From: Methylorubrum thiocyanatum
GTDB taxonomy: Bacteria; Pseudomonadota; Alphaproteobacteria; Rhizobiales; Beijerinckiaceae
Direction: 5' to 3'
Assembly: GCA_014138645.1 (NCBI GenBank)
Contig: JACJIB010000001.1
Coordinates: forward strand, 310,001 to 374,000
DNA: 64,000 bases
Shown here: piece by piece, positions 28,894 through 37,795 of the stretch
Position numbering within the stretch: position 1 is the stretch's first letter
How the letters are laid out: the number at the start of each line of letters is the position of its first letter
Program-made: the position numbers and the translations under genes
Notes under the pieces: model-generated
What the model saw: only the letters and a program-made list of their open reading frames with translations
The model's database searches: none
Told to the model about the DNA's origin: nothing

Positions 28894-30192
28894 TCAGGCG
28901 TGGGCGAGGGCCGCGTTCGGCACCGCCGCGTTGTTGTTGGCGTGGTGCTGCTTCAGCATTGGCCGCAGGACGGCCACCGCCAGCGCTGCCGCGATCAGGT
29001 CCATCGTCGCGACGGTGTAGAGCACCGTCGACCAGGTCCCCGTCGCCTGCATGATCAGGTTGCCGACCGGCACGAACAGCGCGGCGAAGCCCTTGGCGCA
29101 GTAGAGGACGCCGTAGATCTTGCCGATGTGCTTCGAACCGAAGGTGTCGGCGGCGGTGGCGCTGAACAGCGAGTACACTTCGCCCCAGGCCAGGAACACG
29201 ATGCCCGACAGGATCACGAACGCCCAGGGGTTCGAGCCGAAGTAGCCGAGCGCGACGATGCCGATGCCCTCCATCGCGAAGGCGATGAACATCGTCTTCT
29301 CACGGCCGATCCGGTCGGAGATCCAGCCGAAGAGCGGACGCGAGATGCCGTTCATGACGCGGTCGAGCATCAGGGCGAAGGGCAGGGCGGCCATGGTGAA
29401 GAAGTACAGGTTCACCTGGAAATGCTTCACGCCGAGGTCGGTCGCGATGACACCGAGCTGGGCCACCGCCATCAGGCCGCCGGTGACCGTGCAGGTGAAC
29501 ATCAGCAGCATGACGTAGAAGACCGGCGTACGCAGGGCCTCGCCGAGGGTGTAGTCGCGGCGGGTCTGCAGCACCTTGGTGGAGTACTTCACCTCGTCCT
29601 TGGCCGGGGCGCGCATGAACAGGGCGGCGAGGATGATGACCGAGCCCTGGATCAGGCCGAAGGTGAAGAAGGCCTGGGCGTAGCTGCCGGCGTCGATCAT
29701 CTTGGCGATCGGGATGATCGTCAGCGCCGAGCCCGCGCCGTAGCCGCCCGCGGTGAGGCCGACCGCGAGGCCGCGCTTGTCCGGGAACCACTTCAGGGCG
29801 TTGTTGATGCAGGTGGCGTAGACGCAGCCGACGCCGATGCCGCCGAGCACGGAGCCGAGATAGAAGCCCCAGATCGAGGTTGCGTAGGAATTCGTCACCC
29901 AGGCCGCACCCGTCATCAGGCCGCCGAACATCACGACACGGCTCGGGCCGTACTTGTCGATGAAGTAGCCCTCGATCGGCGTCAGCCAGGTCTGGACGAC
30001 GACGAAGATCGTGAAGGCGACCTGGATCGCCGCGCGATCCCAGCCGAAGGTCTTCTGGATTTCAGGAACGAACAGAGTCCAGGCGTACTGGATGTTGGCT
30101 GCAGCCACCATGCAGACGACGCCGAAGATGATTTGCAGCCACCGGTTTGAAGACGGAACCGGCCGATCCGGGGCAGTGGTCGACAGTGCCAT
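28894..30192 (-). CDS. OxlT-type MFS anion antiporter
   Basis: A 432-aa, 12-helix major facilitator protein of the oxalate/formate antiporter family. An N-terminal helix (WLQIIFGVVCMVAAANIQYAW) is followed by the family segment TPIEGYFIDKYGPSRVV and the central-loop motif GWISDRIGREKT. It probably exchanges organic anions such as oxalate and formate across the inner membrane. Methylobacterium extorquens is known to use oxalate, but the substrate here is inferred. The start chosen is ATG 30192, with AGGGAG upstream; ATG 30222 is also possible. A direct-repeat operator candidate lies 140-160 bases upstream. Confidence 0.88.
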   Translation of the reverse strand: MALSTTAPDRPVPSSNRWLQIIFGVVCMVAAANIQYAWTLFVPEIQKTFGWDRAAIQVAFTIFVVVQTWLTPIEGYFIDKYGPSRVVMFGGLMTGAAWVTNSYATSIWGFYLGSVLGGIGVGCVYATCINNALKWFPDKRGLAVGLTAGGYGAGSALTIIPIAKMIDAGSYAQAFFTFGLIQGSVIILAALFMRAPAKDEVKYSTKVLQTRRDYTLGEALRTPVFYVMLLMFTCTVTGGLMAVAQLGVIATDLGVKHFQVNLYFFTMAALPFALMLDRVMNGISRPLFGWISDRIGREKTMFIAFAMEGIGIVALGYFGSNPWAFVILSGIVFLAWGEVYSLFSATAADTFGSKHIGKIYGVLYCAKGFAALFVPVGNLIMQATGTWSTVLYTVATMDLIAAALAVAVLRPMLKQHHANNNAAVPNAALAHA

Positions 30193-30808
30193 GAGCGTGC
30201 TCCCTCGTTCCTGCACAGACATGAAAGCCTGTTGGGTAGGTTTGGCGTTTTCGGCTGGAGAAGCGCCGGTGCAGGTTGTTGCGATTCCTCACTCTGCCCA
30301 CCGGATCCGAGGGGCCATCTCGTCCTGGGCATTGGTATGCATTATTTGGTATGCCAGCGATGCAGGCAAGCGAAATAATGCGAAATCTCGCATGAAAGTG
30401 ACGACGCGGACGGATGAAAAGCTGGGAACCCCAGGAAAAAGCGCGGAATCAGGCCGTCTGGGGCGCAAGGGGGGTATTCCAAAAGGGCCAATCGGCACCA
30501 TCGTGCGAAGCGCACGCGGGCGGATGAGCGATAATTCCGTCTTGAGGCGTTTGGGTCAATGGTCCGATTCGTCTTGCGGAAATCTTTCGAAGACCTTCGT
30601 CGACGATCCAACGGATTGCCCGTTACGCTGCCTCGGGCGCGCGATAGCTAAGGCCCGATCGCGATCTTGCATGGCCAAGCCGATCCGGCCGCGTGCGGGC
30701 GCCGTTCTTGCTTGAGGGCGCGCGGAACGGGCGCCCCTTCCGCACAGAACCACCTCGACAGACCTCGCGAACCTTGCATCCTGTCCGGCGAGGCCAAGGA
30801 ACCCTTCG
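30193..30808. promoter_or_regulatory. Divergent regulatory region between oxlT-like and eutB
   Basis: A 616-base non-coding gap, partly AT-rich (30325-30400), carrying the promoters of two divergent genes. I looked for a cobalamin-riboswitch B12 box before eutB and did not find one. AAGGAA before 30809 is the eutB ribosome binding site. Confidence 0.55.
30332..30354. promoter_or_regulatory. Direct-repeat operator candidate TTGGTATGC x2
   Basis: TTGGTATGC occurs at 30332-30340 and again at 30346-30354, start to start 14 bases. The second copy lies in TGGTATGCCA, a near-palindrome resembling FadR/FCD-type GntR half-sites. It is 140-162 bases upstream of the OxlT-like start. Confidence 0.45.
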
Positions 30809-32191
30809 ATGCCCTATCGTCACACCGTCGGCCCCCGCACCCACGTCTTCGCCGATCTGGCGACGCTGATGGCGAAGGCGACGCCGGTGCGCTCCGGCGA
30901 CTGCCTCGCGGGCATCGCCGCGGAGTCGGCCGAGGAGAACATGGCCGCGCGCTGGTGCCTCGCCGAGGTGCCTCTGAAGGAGATCCTGGCGCGGCCGCTG
31001 ATCCCCTACGAGGCCGACGACGTCACACGCCTGATCCTCGACGATCACGACGAGGCGGCCTTCGCCGAGATCGCCAGCCTGACCGTCGGCGACTTCCGTG
31101 AGTTCCTGCTCACCGCCTCGTCCGAGATGCTCGCCCGCATTGCGCCGGGCGTGACCCCGGAGATCGCCGCGGCGGTCTCGAAGATCATGCGCAACCAGGA
31201 CCTGATCCTGGTCGCCCGGAAATGTCGCGTCGTCACGCGCTTCCGCAACACGATCGGCCTGCCGGGCACGCTCGCGGTGCGGCTCCAGCCCAACCATCCG
31301 ACCGACGATCCGGCCGGCGTCACCGCCTCGATCCTCGACGGGCTCTCCTACGGCTGCGGCGACGCGGTGATCGGCATTAACCCGGTCTCCGACTCGATCC
31401 AGACCATGGGGACGCTGCTGACCCTGTTCGACAGCATCATCGAGAGGCTGGAGATCCCGACGCAGGCCTGCGTGCTGACCCATGTCACCACGACGCTCGA
31501 CGCGATGAACCGCGGCCTGCCGGTCGATCTGGTGTTCCAGTCGATCGCCGGGACCCAGCGCGCCAATGCGAGCTTCGGCGTGACGCTCCCGATCCTGCAG
31601 GAAGCGCACGAGGCGGCGCTCGCGCTCAAGCGCGGCACGCTTGGCGACAACGTGATGTATTTCGAGACCGGCCAGGGCTCGGCGCTGTCGGCGGACGCGC
31701 ATCACGGCATCGACCAGCAGACGCTGGAGGCCCGCGCCTACGCCGTCGCCCGGCGCTACCGGCCGCTCCTCGTCAACACCGTCGTCGGCTTCATCGGCCC
31801 GGAATATCTCTACGACGGCAAGGAGATCATCCGCGCCGGGCTGGAGGACCATTTCTGCGGCAAGCTGATGGGCGTGCCGCTGGGCGTCGACGTCTGCTAC
31901 ACCAACCATGCCGAGGCCGATCAGGACGACATGGACACGCTCCTGACCCTGCTGGGCGCGGCCGGCTGCACCTACGTGATGGGCATTCCCGGTGCCGACG
32001 ACGTGATGCTGAACTACCAGTCCACCTCGTTCCACGATCAACTCTACATCCGCGAGGTGCTGGGCCTGAGGCGCGCGCCCGAATTCGAGGAATGGCTCGC
32101 CCGGATCGGTCTCACCGATGCGAGCGGAACGCTCCTGCCCGGCGGCGCCGAGTCCCGCCTGCTCACCGCCGCCCCGGATCTCGCCGCATGA
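30809..32191 (+). CDS. eutB: Ethanolamine ammonia-lyase large subunit
   Basis: A 460-aa catalytic subunit of the adenosylcobalamin-dependent enzyme that splits ethanolamine into acetaldehyde and ammonia. Family blocks visible are VGDFREFLLTASSEMLAR, the substrate-site region GINPVSDSIQTMG, FETGQGSALSADAHHG and GLEDHFCGKLMGVPLGVDVC. The length is usual. The stop overlaps the eutC start as ATGA. No reactivase, microcompartment shell or acetaldehyde dehydrogenase gene is next to it. Confidence 0.96.
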   Translation: MPYRHTVGPRTHVFADLATLMAKATPVRSGDCLAGIAAESAEENMAARWCLAEVPLKEILARPLIPYEADDVTRLILDDHDEAAFAEIASLTVGDFREFLLTASSEMLARIAPGVTPEIAAAVSKIMRNQDLILVARKCRVVTRFRNTIGLPGTLAVRLQPNHPTDDPAGVTASILDGLSYGCGDAVIGINPVSDSIQTMGTLLTLFDSIIERLEIPTQACVLTHVTTTLDAMNRGLPVDLVFQSIAGTQRANASFGVTLPILQEAHEAALALKRGTLGDNVMYFETGQGSALSADAHHGIDQQTLEARAYAVARRYRPLLVNTVVGFIGPEYLYDGKEIIRAGLEDHFCGKLMGVPLGVDVCYTNHAEADQDDMDTLLTLLGAAGCTYVMGIPGADDVMLNYQSTSFHDQLYIREVLGLRRAPEFEEWLARIGLTDASGTLLPGGAESRLLTAAPDLAA

Positions 32192-32970
32192 GCACGCAGA
32201 CCGACGCTCTCTGGCGGCGGCTCGCCCGCCTCACCCCGGCCCGGATCGGTCTCGGCCGCGCCGGCGCCGGCCTGCCGACCCGCGAGGTGCTGAAGTTCGG
32301 CCTCGCCCACGCCCAGGCCCGCGATGCCGTGCACACGCCGATGGACGCCGCCGCGATCGCCGGCGCCGTCGAGGCGCTCGGGCTGCCGACCGTGACCGTG
32401 ACCTCGGGGGCGGAGGATCGCGCCACCTATCTGCGCCGGCCCGATTACGGGCGCCGCCTCTCGCCGGAGGGCCTGAAGGCGCTCTCCGACACCGCCGCCG
32501 AGTCCGTCGATCTCGCCCTCGTGGTGGCCGACGGCCTCTCGGCGCGGGCGGTGCACGAGGGCGCCGCCGCCCTGCTCGCCGCCTTCAAGCCCCATGCGGA
32601 ACGGGCCGGCTGGCGCCTCGCCCCGGTGGTCGTCGCGACCCAGGCGCGGGTCGCGCTGGGGGATGCGGCCGGGGCGGCGCTGCGGGCCCGGGCGGTGGTG
32701 GTGGTGATCGGCGAGCGTCCCGGCCTGTCCTCGCCGGACAGCCTCGGCCTCTACGTCACCTTCGATCCGAAGCCCGGGCGCTCGGATGCGGAACGAAACT
32801 GCATTTCGAACGTCCGGCCCGCGGGCCTGAGCTTCGATCTGGCCGCGTTCAAGCTGAACTGGCTCCTGACCCAGGCCTTCGCCCGCGGATTGACGGGCGT
32901 GAATCTCAAGGACGAGAGCGACCGGCTGATCGAGGCGGGCACGCCCGACCCGGCCATCGGCAGAGGCTGA
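32188..32970 (+). CDS. eutC: Ethanolamine ammonia-lyase small subunit
   Basis: A 260-aa subunit that binds adenosylcobalamin together with EutB. Family blocks are ARIGLGRAGAGLPTREVLKF, DLALVVADGLSARAVHEG, VVVIGERPGLSSPDSLG and ERNCISNVRPAGLSF. The ATG at 32188 overlaps the eutB stop, so the subunits are made in fixed ratio. Longer frames upstream are inside eutB and not supported. Confidence 0.95.
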   Translation: MSTQTDALWRRLARLTPARIGLGRAGAGLPTREVLKFGLAHAQARDAVHTPMDAAAIAGAVEALGLPTVTVTSGAEDRATYLRRPDYGRRLSPEGLKALSDTAAESVDLALVVADGLSARAVHEGAAALLAAFKPHAERAGWRLAPVVVATQARVALGDAAGAALRARAVVVVIGERPGLSSPDSLGLYVTFDPKPGRSDAERNCISNVRPAGLSFDLAAFKLNWLLTQAFARGLTGVNLKDESDRLIEAGTPDPAIGRG

Positions 32971-33477
32971 GCCCCTTCGCCGGAAAGCCGGGGCGTCGCC
33001 GCGATGACCGGCGACGGACTTCCGGGAGGGGACGACGCAAGATCGATGGCCGGGAGCGTCGTCCCGAAGCGATCTTCAGGATAGGGCTACTGATGGACAA
33101 GGCAGCGCCGAGTGTCGAAGGACCGGCACTCGGCCGCATTATTGATCACTTGGCAGCCCGGATGAAAAACAAGCCTCGTCCGGGACCGGGCGCGGGCGAA
33201 GACGCGTTGATTGTACGAAGTCTTCCCGGCGCCGGCATAAGCTGGGCTGTTGCGGGCTCGACACACCGCGAAAGCAACCTGACTTTGCCTTGAGCTGTGC
33301 CTTTGAGCGCCGCAATCCCACCATAAACCGGGACGACTTCCGGGGTCGCGGTAAACGCTGTCGCTCCAACGCCTTACCGCAGAGTTTCGAGGACGTCGAA
33401 GGACGTTTTTCCGCGCTGGACCGTGAGGGCCTGGGCGGACCTCGGGGGCGTAACGGGACCGGGGCACGAGATCAGCG
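32971..33477. other. Gap between eutC and ilvD
   Basis: About 500 bases. A short open frame at 33093-33293 is the only coding candidate. The stretch 33130-33330 is less GC-rich than the genes and may hold the ilvD promoter. No clear terminator hairpin with a T-run is seen after eutC. Confidence 0.4.
33093..33293 (+). CDS. Possible 66-aa small protein
   Basis: A 66-codon frame from ATG 33093, with AGGA about 14 bases upstream. The product starts MDKAAPSVEGPALGRIIDHL and has a predicted amphipathic helix (GRIIDHLAARMKNK). It ends in a low-complexity tail. No family is recognised. It may be a random frame: the ribosome site is weak, though the local GC drop is unlike a pure shadow of a neighbour. 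Confidence 0.25.
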   Translation: MDKAAPSVEGPALGRIIDHLAARMKNKPRPGPGAGEDALIVRSLPGAGISWAVAGSTHRESNLTLP

Positions 33478-35208
33478 ATGGACGCGCGTCAGACCGACAA
33501 GTCGAAGCTGCCGAGCCGGCACGTGACGGAAGGGCCCGAGCGCGCGCCGCACCGCTCTTACCTCTACGCCATGGGCCTCACCACCGAGCAGATCCATCAG
33601 CCGCTGGTCGGCGTCGCGTCGTGCTGGAACGAGGCCGCGCCCTGCAACATCTCGCTGATGCGACAGGCCCAGGCCGTGAAGAAGGGCGTCGCCGCCGCGA
33701 AGGGCACCCCGCGCGAGTTCTGCACCATCACGGTCACCGACGGCATCGCCATGGGGCACGGCGGCATGCGCGCCTCGCTGCCGTCGCGCGAGGTCATCGC
33801 CGATTCGGTCGAGCTGACCATCCGCGGCCATTCCTACGACGCCCTCGTGGGCTTGGCCGGCTGCGACAAGTCCCTGCCCGGCATGATGATGGCCATGGTG
33901 CGCCTCAACGTGCCGTCGATCTTCATCTATGGCGGCTCGATCCTGCCGGGTTCCTTCCGCGGCCGGCCGGTGACGGTGCAGGACCTGTTCGAAGCGGTCG
34001 GCAAGGTCGCCGTCGGCGACATGAGCCTCGACGACCTCGACGAACTGGAGCGGGTCGCCTGCCCCTCGGCCGGCGCCTGCGGCGCGCAGTTCACCGCCAA
34101 CACCATGGCCACCGTCTCCGAGGCGATCGGCCTCGCGCTGCCCTACTCGGCGGGCGCGCCCGCCCCTTACGAGATCCGCGACCAATTCTGCGCCGCGGCC
34201 GGCGAGAAGGTGATGGAGCTGATCGCCAAGAACATCCGCCCGCGCGACATCGTCACCCGCAAGAGCCTCGAGAACGCCGCCGCGACGGTGGCGGCCTCGG
34301 GCGGCTCGACCAACGCGGCCCTGCACCTGCCGGCGATCGCGCATGAATGCGGCATCGAGTTCACCCTGTTCGACGTCGCCGAGATCTTCAAGCGGACCCC
34401 CTACATCGCCGACCTGAAGCCCGGCGGGCGCTACGTCGCCAAGGACATGTTCGAGGTCGGCGGCATCCCGCTGCTGATGAAGACGCTGCTCGACCATGGC
34501 TATCTCCACGGCGACTGCCTGACGGTGACCGGCCGCACGATCGCGGAGAACCTCGCCAAGGTCGCCTGGAACCCGGATCAGGACGTGGTGCGCCCGGCCG
34601 ACCAGCCGATCACCGTCACCGGCGGCGTGGTCGGGTTGAAGGGCAACCTCGCCCCCGAGGGCGCGATCGTGAAGGTCGCCGGCATGCCCGCCGAGAAACA
34701 GGTTTTCACCGGTCCGGCCCGCGTCTTCGACGGCGAGGAGGCCTGTTTCGAGGCGGTGCAGAACCGCACCTACAAGCCGGGCGAAGTTCTGGTCATCCGC
34801 TACGAGGGCCCGAAGGGAGGCCCCGGCATGCGCGAGATGCTCTCGACCACCGCCGCCCTCTACGGCCAGGGCATGGGCGACAAGGTCGCCCTCATCACCG
34901 ACGGGCGCTTCTCCGGCGCGACCCGCGGCTTCTGCGTCGGCCATGTCGGCCCCGAGGCCGCCATCGGCGGGCCGATCGGCCTGCTGCGCGACGGCGACAT
35001 CATCACCCTGGACGCGATTCAAGGCACGCTCGACGTGGCGCTCTCCGACGAGGAACTCGCGCAGCGCCGCAGCGAATGGACGCCGCGGGGCAACACCGCG
35101 ACCTCCGGCTATCTCTGGAAATACGCGCAGACCGTCGGGCCTGCCGTGAACGGCGCCGTCACCCATCCGGGCGGCGCCAGGGAGACGCAGAGCTATGCCG
35201 ACATCTAG
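33478..35208 (+). CDS. ilvD: Dihydroxy-acid dehydratase
   Basis: A 576-aa cytosolic iron-sulfur dehydratase of valine, isoleucine and pantothenate synthesis. It dehydrates 2,3-dihydroxy acids to 2-oxo acids. Cysteine blocks for the cluster are ASCWNEAAPCN, GLAGCDKSLPG and CPSAGACGAQFTANTM. The C-terminal block is ITDGRFSGATRGFCVGHVGPEA. Close relatives act on sugar acids, but the length and GCDKSLPG context fit IlvD. The last 14 bases overlap the start of the exoR-like gene in another frame. Confidence 0.93.
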   Translation: MDARQTDKSKLPSRHVTEGPERAPHRSYLYAMGLTTEQIHQPLVGVASCWNEAAPCNISLMRQAQAVKKGVAAAKGTPREFCTITVTDGIAMGHGGMRASLPSREVIADSVELTIRGHSYDALVGLAGCDKSLPGMMMAMVRLNVPSIFIYGGSILPGSFRGRPVTVQDLFEAVGKVAVGDMSLDDLDELERVACPSAGACGAQFTANTMATVSEAIGLALPYSAGAPAPYEIRDQFCAAAGEKVMELIAKNIRPRDIVTRKSLENAAATVAASGGSTNAALHLPAIAHECGIEFTLFDVAEIFKRTPYIADLKPGGRYVAKDMFEVGGIPLLMKTLLDHGYLHGDCLTVTGRTIAENLAKVAWNPDQDVVRPADQPITVTGGVVGLKGNLAPEGAIVKVAGMPAEKQVFTGPARVFDGEEACFEAVQNRTYKPGEVLVIRYEGPKGGPGMREMLSTTAALYGQGMGDKVALITDGRFSGATRGFCVGHVGPEAAIGGPIGLLRDGDIITLDAIQGTLDVALSDEELAQRRSEWTPRGNTATSGYLWKYAQTVGPAVNGAVTHPGGARETQSYADI

Positions 35209-36082
35209 AACCGTCCCTTTCCGGCCCGCGCGGCCGGTCGGGGTCGATCTGGGTCGGCTCCGCACGGGGCTGCTGGCCGGGTTCCTGGGCTTCTGCCTGG
35301 CGATCGCCGCCGTCGATCCCGGCACCGCCCTCGACGCCACCGCCCGCACCCCGGTTCCCGAGAAGGGTTTTCGCTCGGGTCGCGATGCGTTGAGATCAGG
35401 CGTGCGCGACTACAACGCGGGCGACAAGCAGGGCGCCGTTCGCGCTCTGGAATACGCCGCCGACCAGGGCCAGACCCTGGCGCTGTGGAAGCTCGGCCGC
35501 ATGTACGCGGACGGCGACGGCGTGCCCCACGACGACCTGAAGGCCTTCGAGTACTTCTCGCGGATCGCCGACGACAACACCGACGATTCGCCCGACACGC
35601 CGAATTCCGGTGTGGTGGCGAGCGCCTTCAACGCGCTCGGCACGTACTTCCTGGAGGGGATCAAGGGCACCTACGTGCGCTCGAACCCCGAGCGCGCCTA
35701 CGACATGTTCAACTACGCGGCGTCGTATTTCGGCGACCCCAACGCGCAGTACAACCTCGCCCGGCTCTATCTCGACGGCACCGGCGTCGAGCAGGATCCG
35801 CGGAAAGCCGCGCGCTGGTTCAACCTCGCCGCGGAGAAGGGGCATCGGCAGGCGCAGGCGCTGCTCGGCGATATGCTCGTCAACGGCACCGGCGTGCAGC
35901 GCCAGACCGTGAAGGGCCTGACCTGGCTCGCCATCGCCCGCACGGGCGCGCAGGGCGCGGCCGACACCTGGATCGTCGATCTCTACGACAAGGCCTGGGC
36001 CTCGGCGAGCGAAGCCGACCGGACCGATGCGATGGCGCAGGCGCAGTCGTTGCCCACGGGCTCGACCCGGCGGCGGCGGTAG
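35195..36082 (+). CDS. ExoR-like exported Sel1-repeat protein
   Basis: A 295-aa protein with an N-terminal signal or anchor helix (LLAGFLGFCLAIAAVDPG) and four to five Sel1-type repeats, for example LWKLGRMYADGDGVPHDD, YNLARLYLDGTGVEQDP and LLGDMLVNGTGVQRQ. Layout and length match rhizobial ExoR, the periplasmic inhibitor of the ExoS-ChvI system that controls exopolysaccharide and motility. No exoS or chvI genes are in the window. The start at 35195 overlaps the end of ilvD. An alternative is a general Sel1 scaffold protein. Confidence 0.8.
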   Translation: MPTSRTVPFRPARPVGVDLGRLRTGLLAGFLGFCLAIAAVDPGTALDATARTPVPEKGFRSGRDALRSGVRDYNAGDKQGAVRALEYAADQGQTLALWKLGRMYADGDGVPHDDLKAFEYFSRIADDNTDDSPDTPNSGVVASAFNALGTYFLEGIKGTYVRSNPERAYDMFNYAASYFGDPNAQYNLARLYLDGTGVEQDPRKAARWFNLAAEKGHRQAQALLGDMLVNGTGVQRQTVKGLTWLAIARTGAQGAADTWIVDLYDKAWASASEADRTDAMAQAQSLPTGSTRRRR

Positions 36083-36131
36083 CCGCCGAATCTCCCTCCG
36101 CCGCCGGACGGCGGAGGGGGCGCTGGCGGCT

Positions 36132-36926
36132 TCACCCGTCGCTCAACTCCACCGTCACCGGCACGTGGTCCGACGGCTTCTCCAGGCCGCGCAGGTGCTT
36201 CTGCACCGAGGCCGAGACGAGGCGGTCGGCGGCCTGCGGCGAGAGCAGCAGGTGGTCGATTCGGATCCCCTGGTTCCGCGGCCAGCAGCCGGCCTGATAG
36301 TCCCAGAAGGTGTAGAGCCCCGCGCTCGGCTCGCAGGCCCGCAGGCCATCCGTAAAGCCCTCGGCCAGCAGCGCGCGGAAGGCACGGCGGGTCTCGGGGA
36401 GAAACAGCGCGTCCTGGGTCCAGGCGGCCGGGTCGGCGGCGTCCTCGGGCTCGGGGATGACGTTGAAGTCGCCCGCCAGCACGAGGGCATCCTCGGAGGC
36501 CATCAGGGCGCGGGCATGCGCCTTCAGGCGGGCCATGAAGGCGAGCTTGTAGCTGTATTTCGGCCCCGGGGCCGGGTTGCCGTTCGGCAGGTAGATCGAG
36601 GCGACCCGCACCGGCGCCACGCCCTCGCCGTGCACCAGCGCCTCGATGTAGCGCGCCTGCTCGTCCTCGGCGTCGCCGGGCAGGCCGCGCAGGAGCTGGG
36701 TGTATTGGAGCGGCGCGCGCACCAGCAGGGCGACGCCGTTATAGGCCTTCTGCCCTAGCGTCTCGACCGCATAGCCCGCCGCCTCGATCTCCTCCCGTGG
36801 GAAGGACGCGTCCTGGCATTTCAGCTCCTGCAGGCAGACCACGTCGGGCTTGGCCTCGTCGAGGAAGCCCAGCAGGTGGCCGACCCGCTGCTTGATCGAG
36901 TTGACGTTCCAAGTGGTGATCCGCAT
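36132..36926 (-). CDS. xth: Exodeoxyribonuclease III
   Basis: A 264-aa AP endonuclease/3'-exonuclease of base excision repair. Conserved blocks are TTWNVNSIKQR, LQELKC (metal-binding Glu), LAGDFNVIPEPED, RIDHLLLS and PSDHVPV (catalytic Asp-His). The start at ATG 36926 gives MRITTWNVNS, the family's normal N-terminus. A longer frame to 36986 adds a Pro/Arg-rich stretch. It is convergent with the exoR-like gene and divergent from the ceramidase-like gene. Confidence 0.95.
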   Translation of the reverse strand: MRITTWNVNSIKQRVGHLLGFLDEAKPDVVCLQELKCQDASFPREEIEAAGYAVETLGQKAYNGVALLVRAPLQYTQLLRGLPGDAEDEQARYIEALVHGEGVAPVRVASIYLPNGNPAPGPKYSYKLAFMARLKAHARALMASEDALVLAGDFNVIPEPEDAADPAAWTQDALFLPETRRAFRALLAEGFTDGLRACEPSAGLYTFWDYQAGCWPRNQGIRIDHLLLSPQAADRLVSASVQKHLRGLEKPSDHVPVTVELSDG

Positions 36927-37010
36927 GGGGCGTGAGGCTCGGCCGGAAAGGGGCTTCGTCATCGGGCCTTCGCGCGGTCCTGGCAAGGCGGCGGCGAGGG
37001 GAGATCACCA

Positions 37011-37670
37011 ATGGACGCGTCGTGGTTCGAGCCGGTGCGGGCCTATTGCGAGCGCGGCGACGCCGCCTTCTGGGCCGAGCCGGTCAACGCGCTGACCAAC
37101 GGCGCCTTCCTGATCGCGGCCGCGCTCGCCGCCCGGCGCGCCCGCGGCGACGGGCCGGTCCTGGCGCTGGCCGCCGTGACCTTCGTGGTCGGGATTGGCT
37201 CGTTCCTGTTCCACACCCTGGCCAACCGCTGGTCGATGCTGGCCGACGTGATCCCGATCGCGGTCTTCATCTACGGCTACTTCGCCCTCGCCATGGCCCG
37301 CTTCTTCGGCCTCCGGCCAGCGGCGGCGACCGCCCTGACGCTGGCCTTCGCCGCCCTCAGTTTCGGCCTGACCCCGACCCTCGACGCGCTGGCCGGGCGG
37401 TCCGTCTCAAGCCTCACCAATGGCTCGATCGATTACGCCCCCGCGGTGCTGGCTCTCCTCGGCGTCGGCCTCGCGCTGCTGAAGCGGGCGCCCGGCACCG
37501 CCCGTTCGGTGCTCGTGACCGCCGGCCTCTTCCTCGTCTCGCTGAGCTTCCGCACGATCGATGTGAGCGCCTGCCCGCGCCTGCCGCTCGGCACGCATTT
37601 CCTCTGGCACCTGCTCAACGCGTTGGTGCTCTACCGCCTGCTGATCGCGGCCACCCGGTTCCGAGCCTGA
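37011..37670 (+). CDS. Ceramidase-like integral membrane hydrolase
   Basis: A 219-aa protein with about seven hydrophobic helices, of the alkaline-ceramidase (CREST) family. The N-terminal signature is YCERGDAAFWAEPVNALTN. Zinc-site residues are in SFLFHTL (H68), LADVIPI (D79) and THFLWHL (H196, H200). Related enzymes hydrolyse amide-linked lipids. Bacterial members are largely uncharacterised, so the substrate could be an ornithine lipid or other amide lipid. It starts 84 bp from the divergent xth gene. A four-hairpin repeat follows it. Confidence 0.82.
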   Translation: MDASWFEPVRAYCERGDAAFWAEPVNALTNGAFLIAAALAARRARGDGPVLALAAVTFVVGIGSFLFHTLANRWSMLADVIPIAVFIYGYFALAMARFFGLRPAAATALTLAFAALSFGLTPTLDALAGRSVSSLTNGSIDYAPAVLALLGVGLALLKRAPGTARSVLVTAGLFLVSLSFRTIDVSACPRLPLGTHFLWHLLNALVLYRLLIAATRFRA

Positions 37671-37688
37671 GACAAGGACCGAGGATCG

Positions 37689-37784
37689 CAAAGGGATCAT
37701 CCCTTTGCCGGGGTATCGGGGCAGCGCCCCGATCTCCCTTCACCAGGGCTCCGCCCTGGACCCGCGAAAGGACTTGTCCTTTCG
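37689..37784. repeat. Four hairpins in tandem
   Basis: Four separate perfect stem-loops in 96 bases: CAAAGGGAT/ATCCCTTTG (37689-37707), ATCGGGGC/GCCCCGAT (37715-37733), CCAGGGC/GCCCTGG (37743-37759) and CGAAAGGA/TCCTTTCG (37765-37784). They fill the gap between the convergent ceramidase-like and prpE-like genes. Either a dispersed repeat family or a two-way terminator. Confidence 0.8.
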
Positions 37785-37795
37785 AAACCTGGATT

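Noticed and set aside
30600..30808. Cobalamin riboswitch before eutB
   Set aside because: No B12-box-like sequence or the expected stems were found in the leader.
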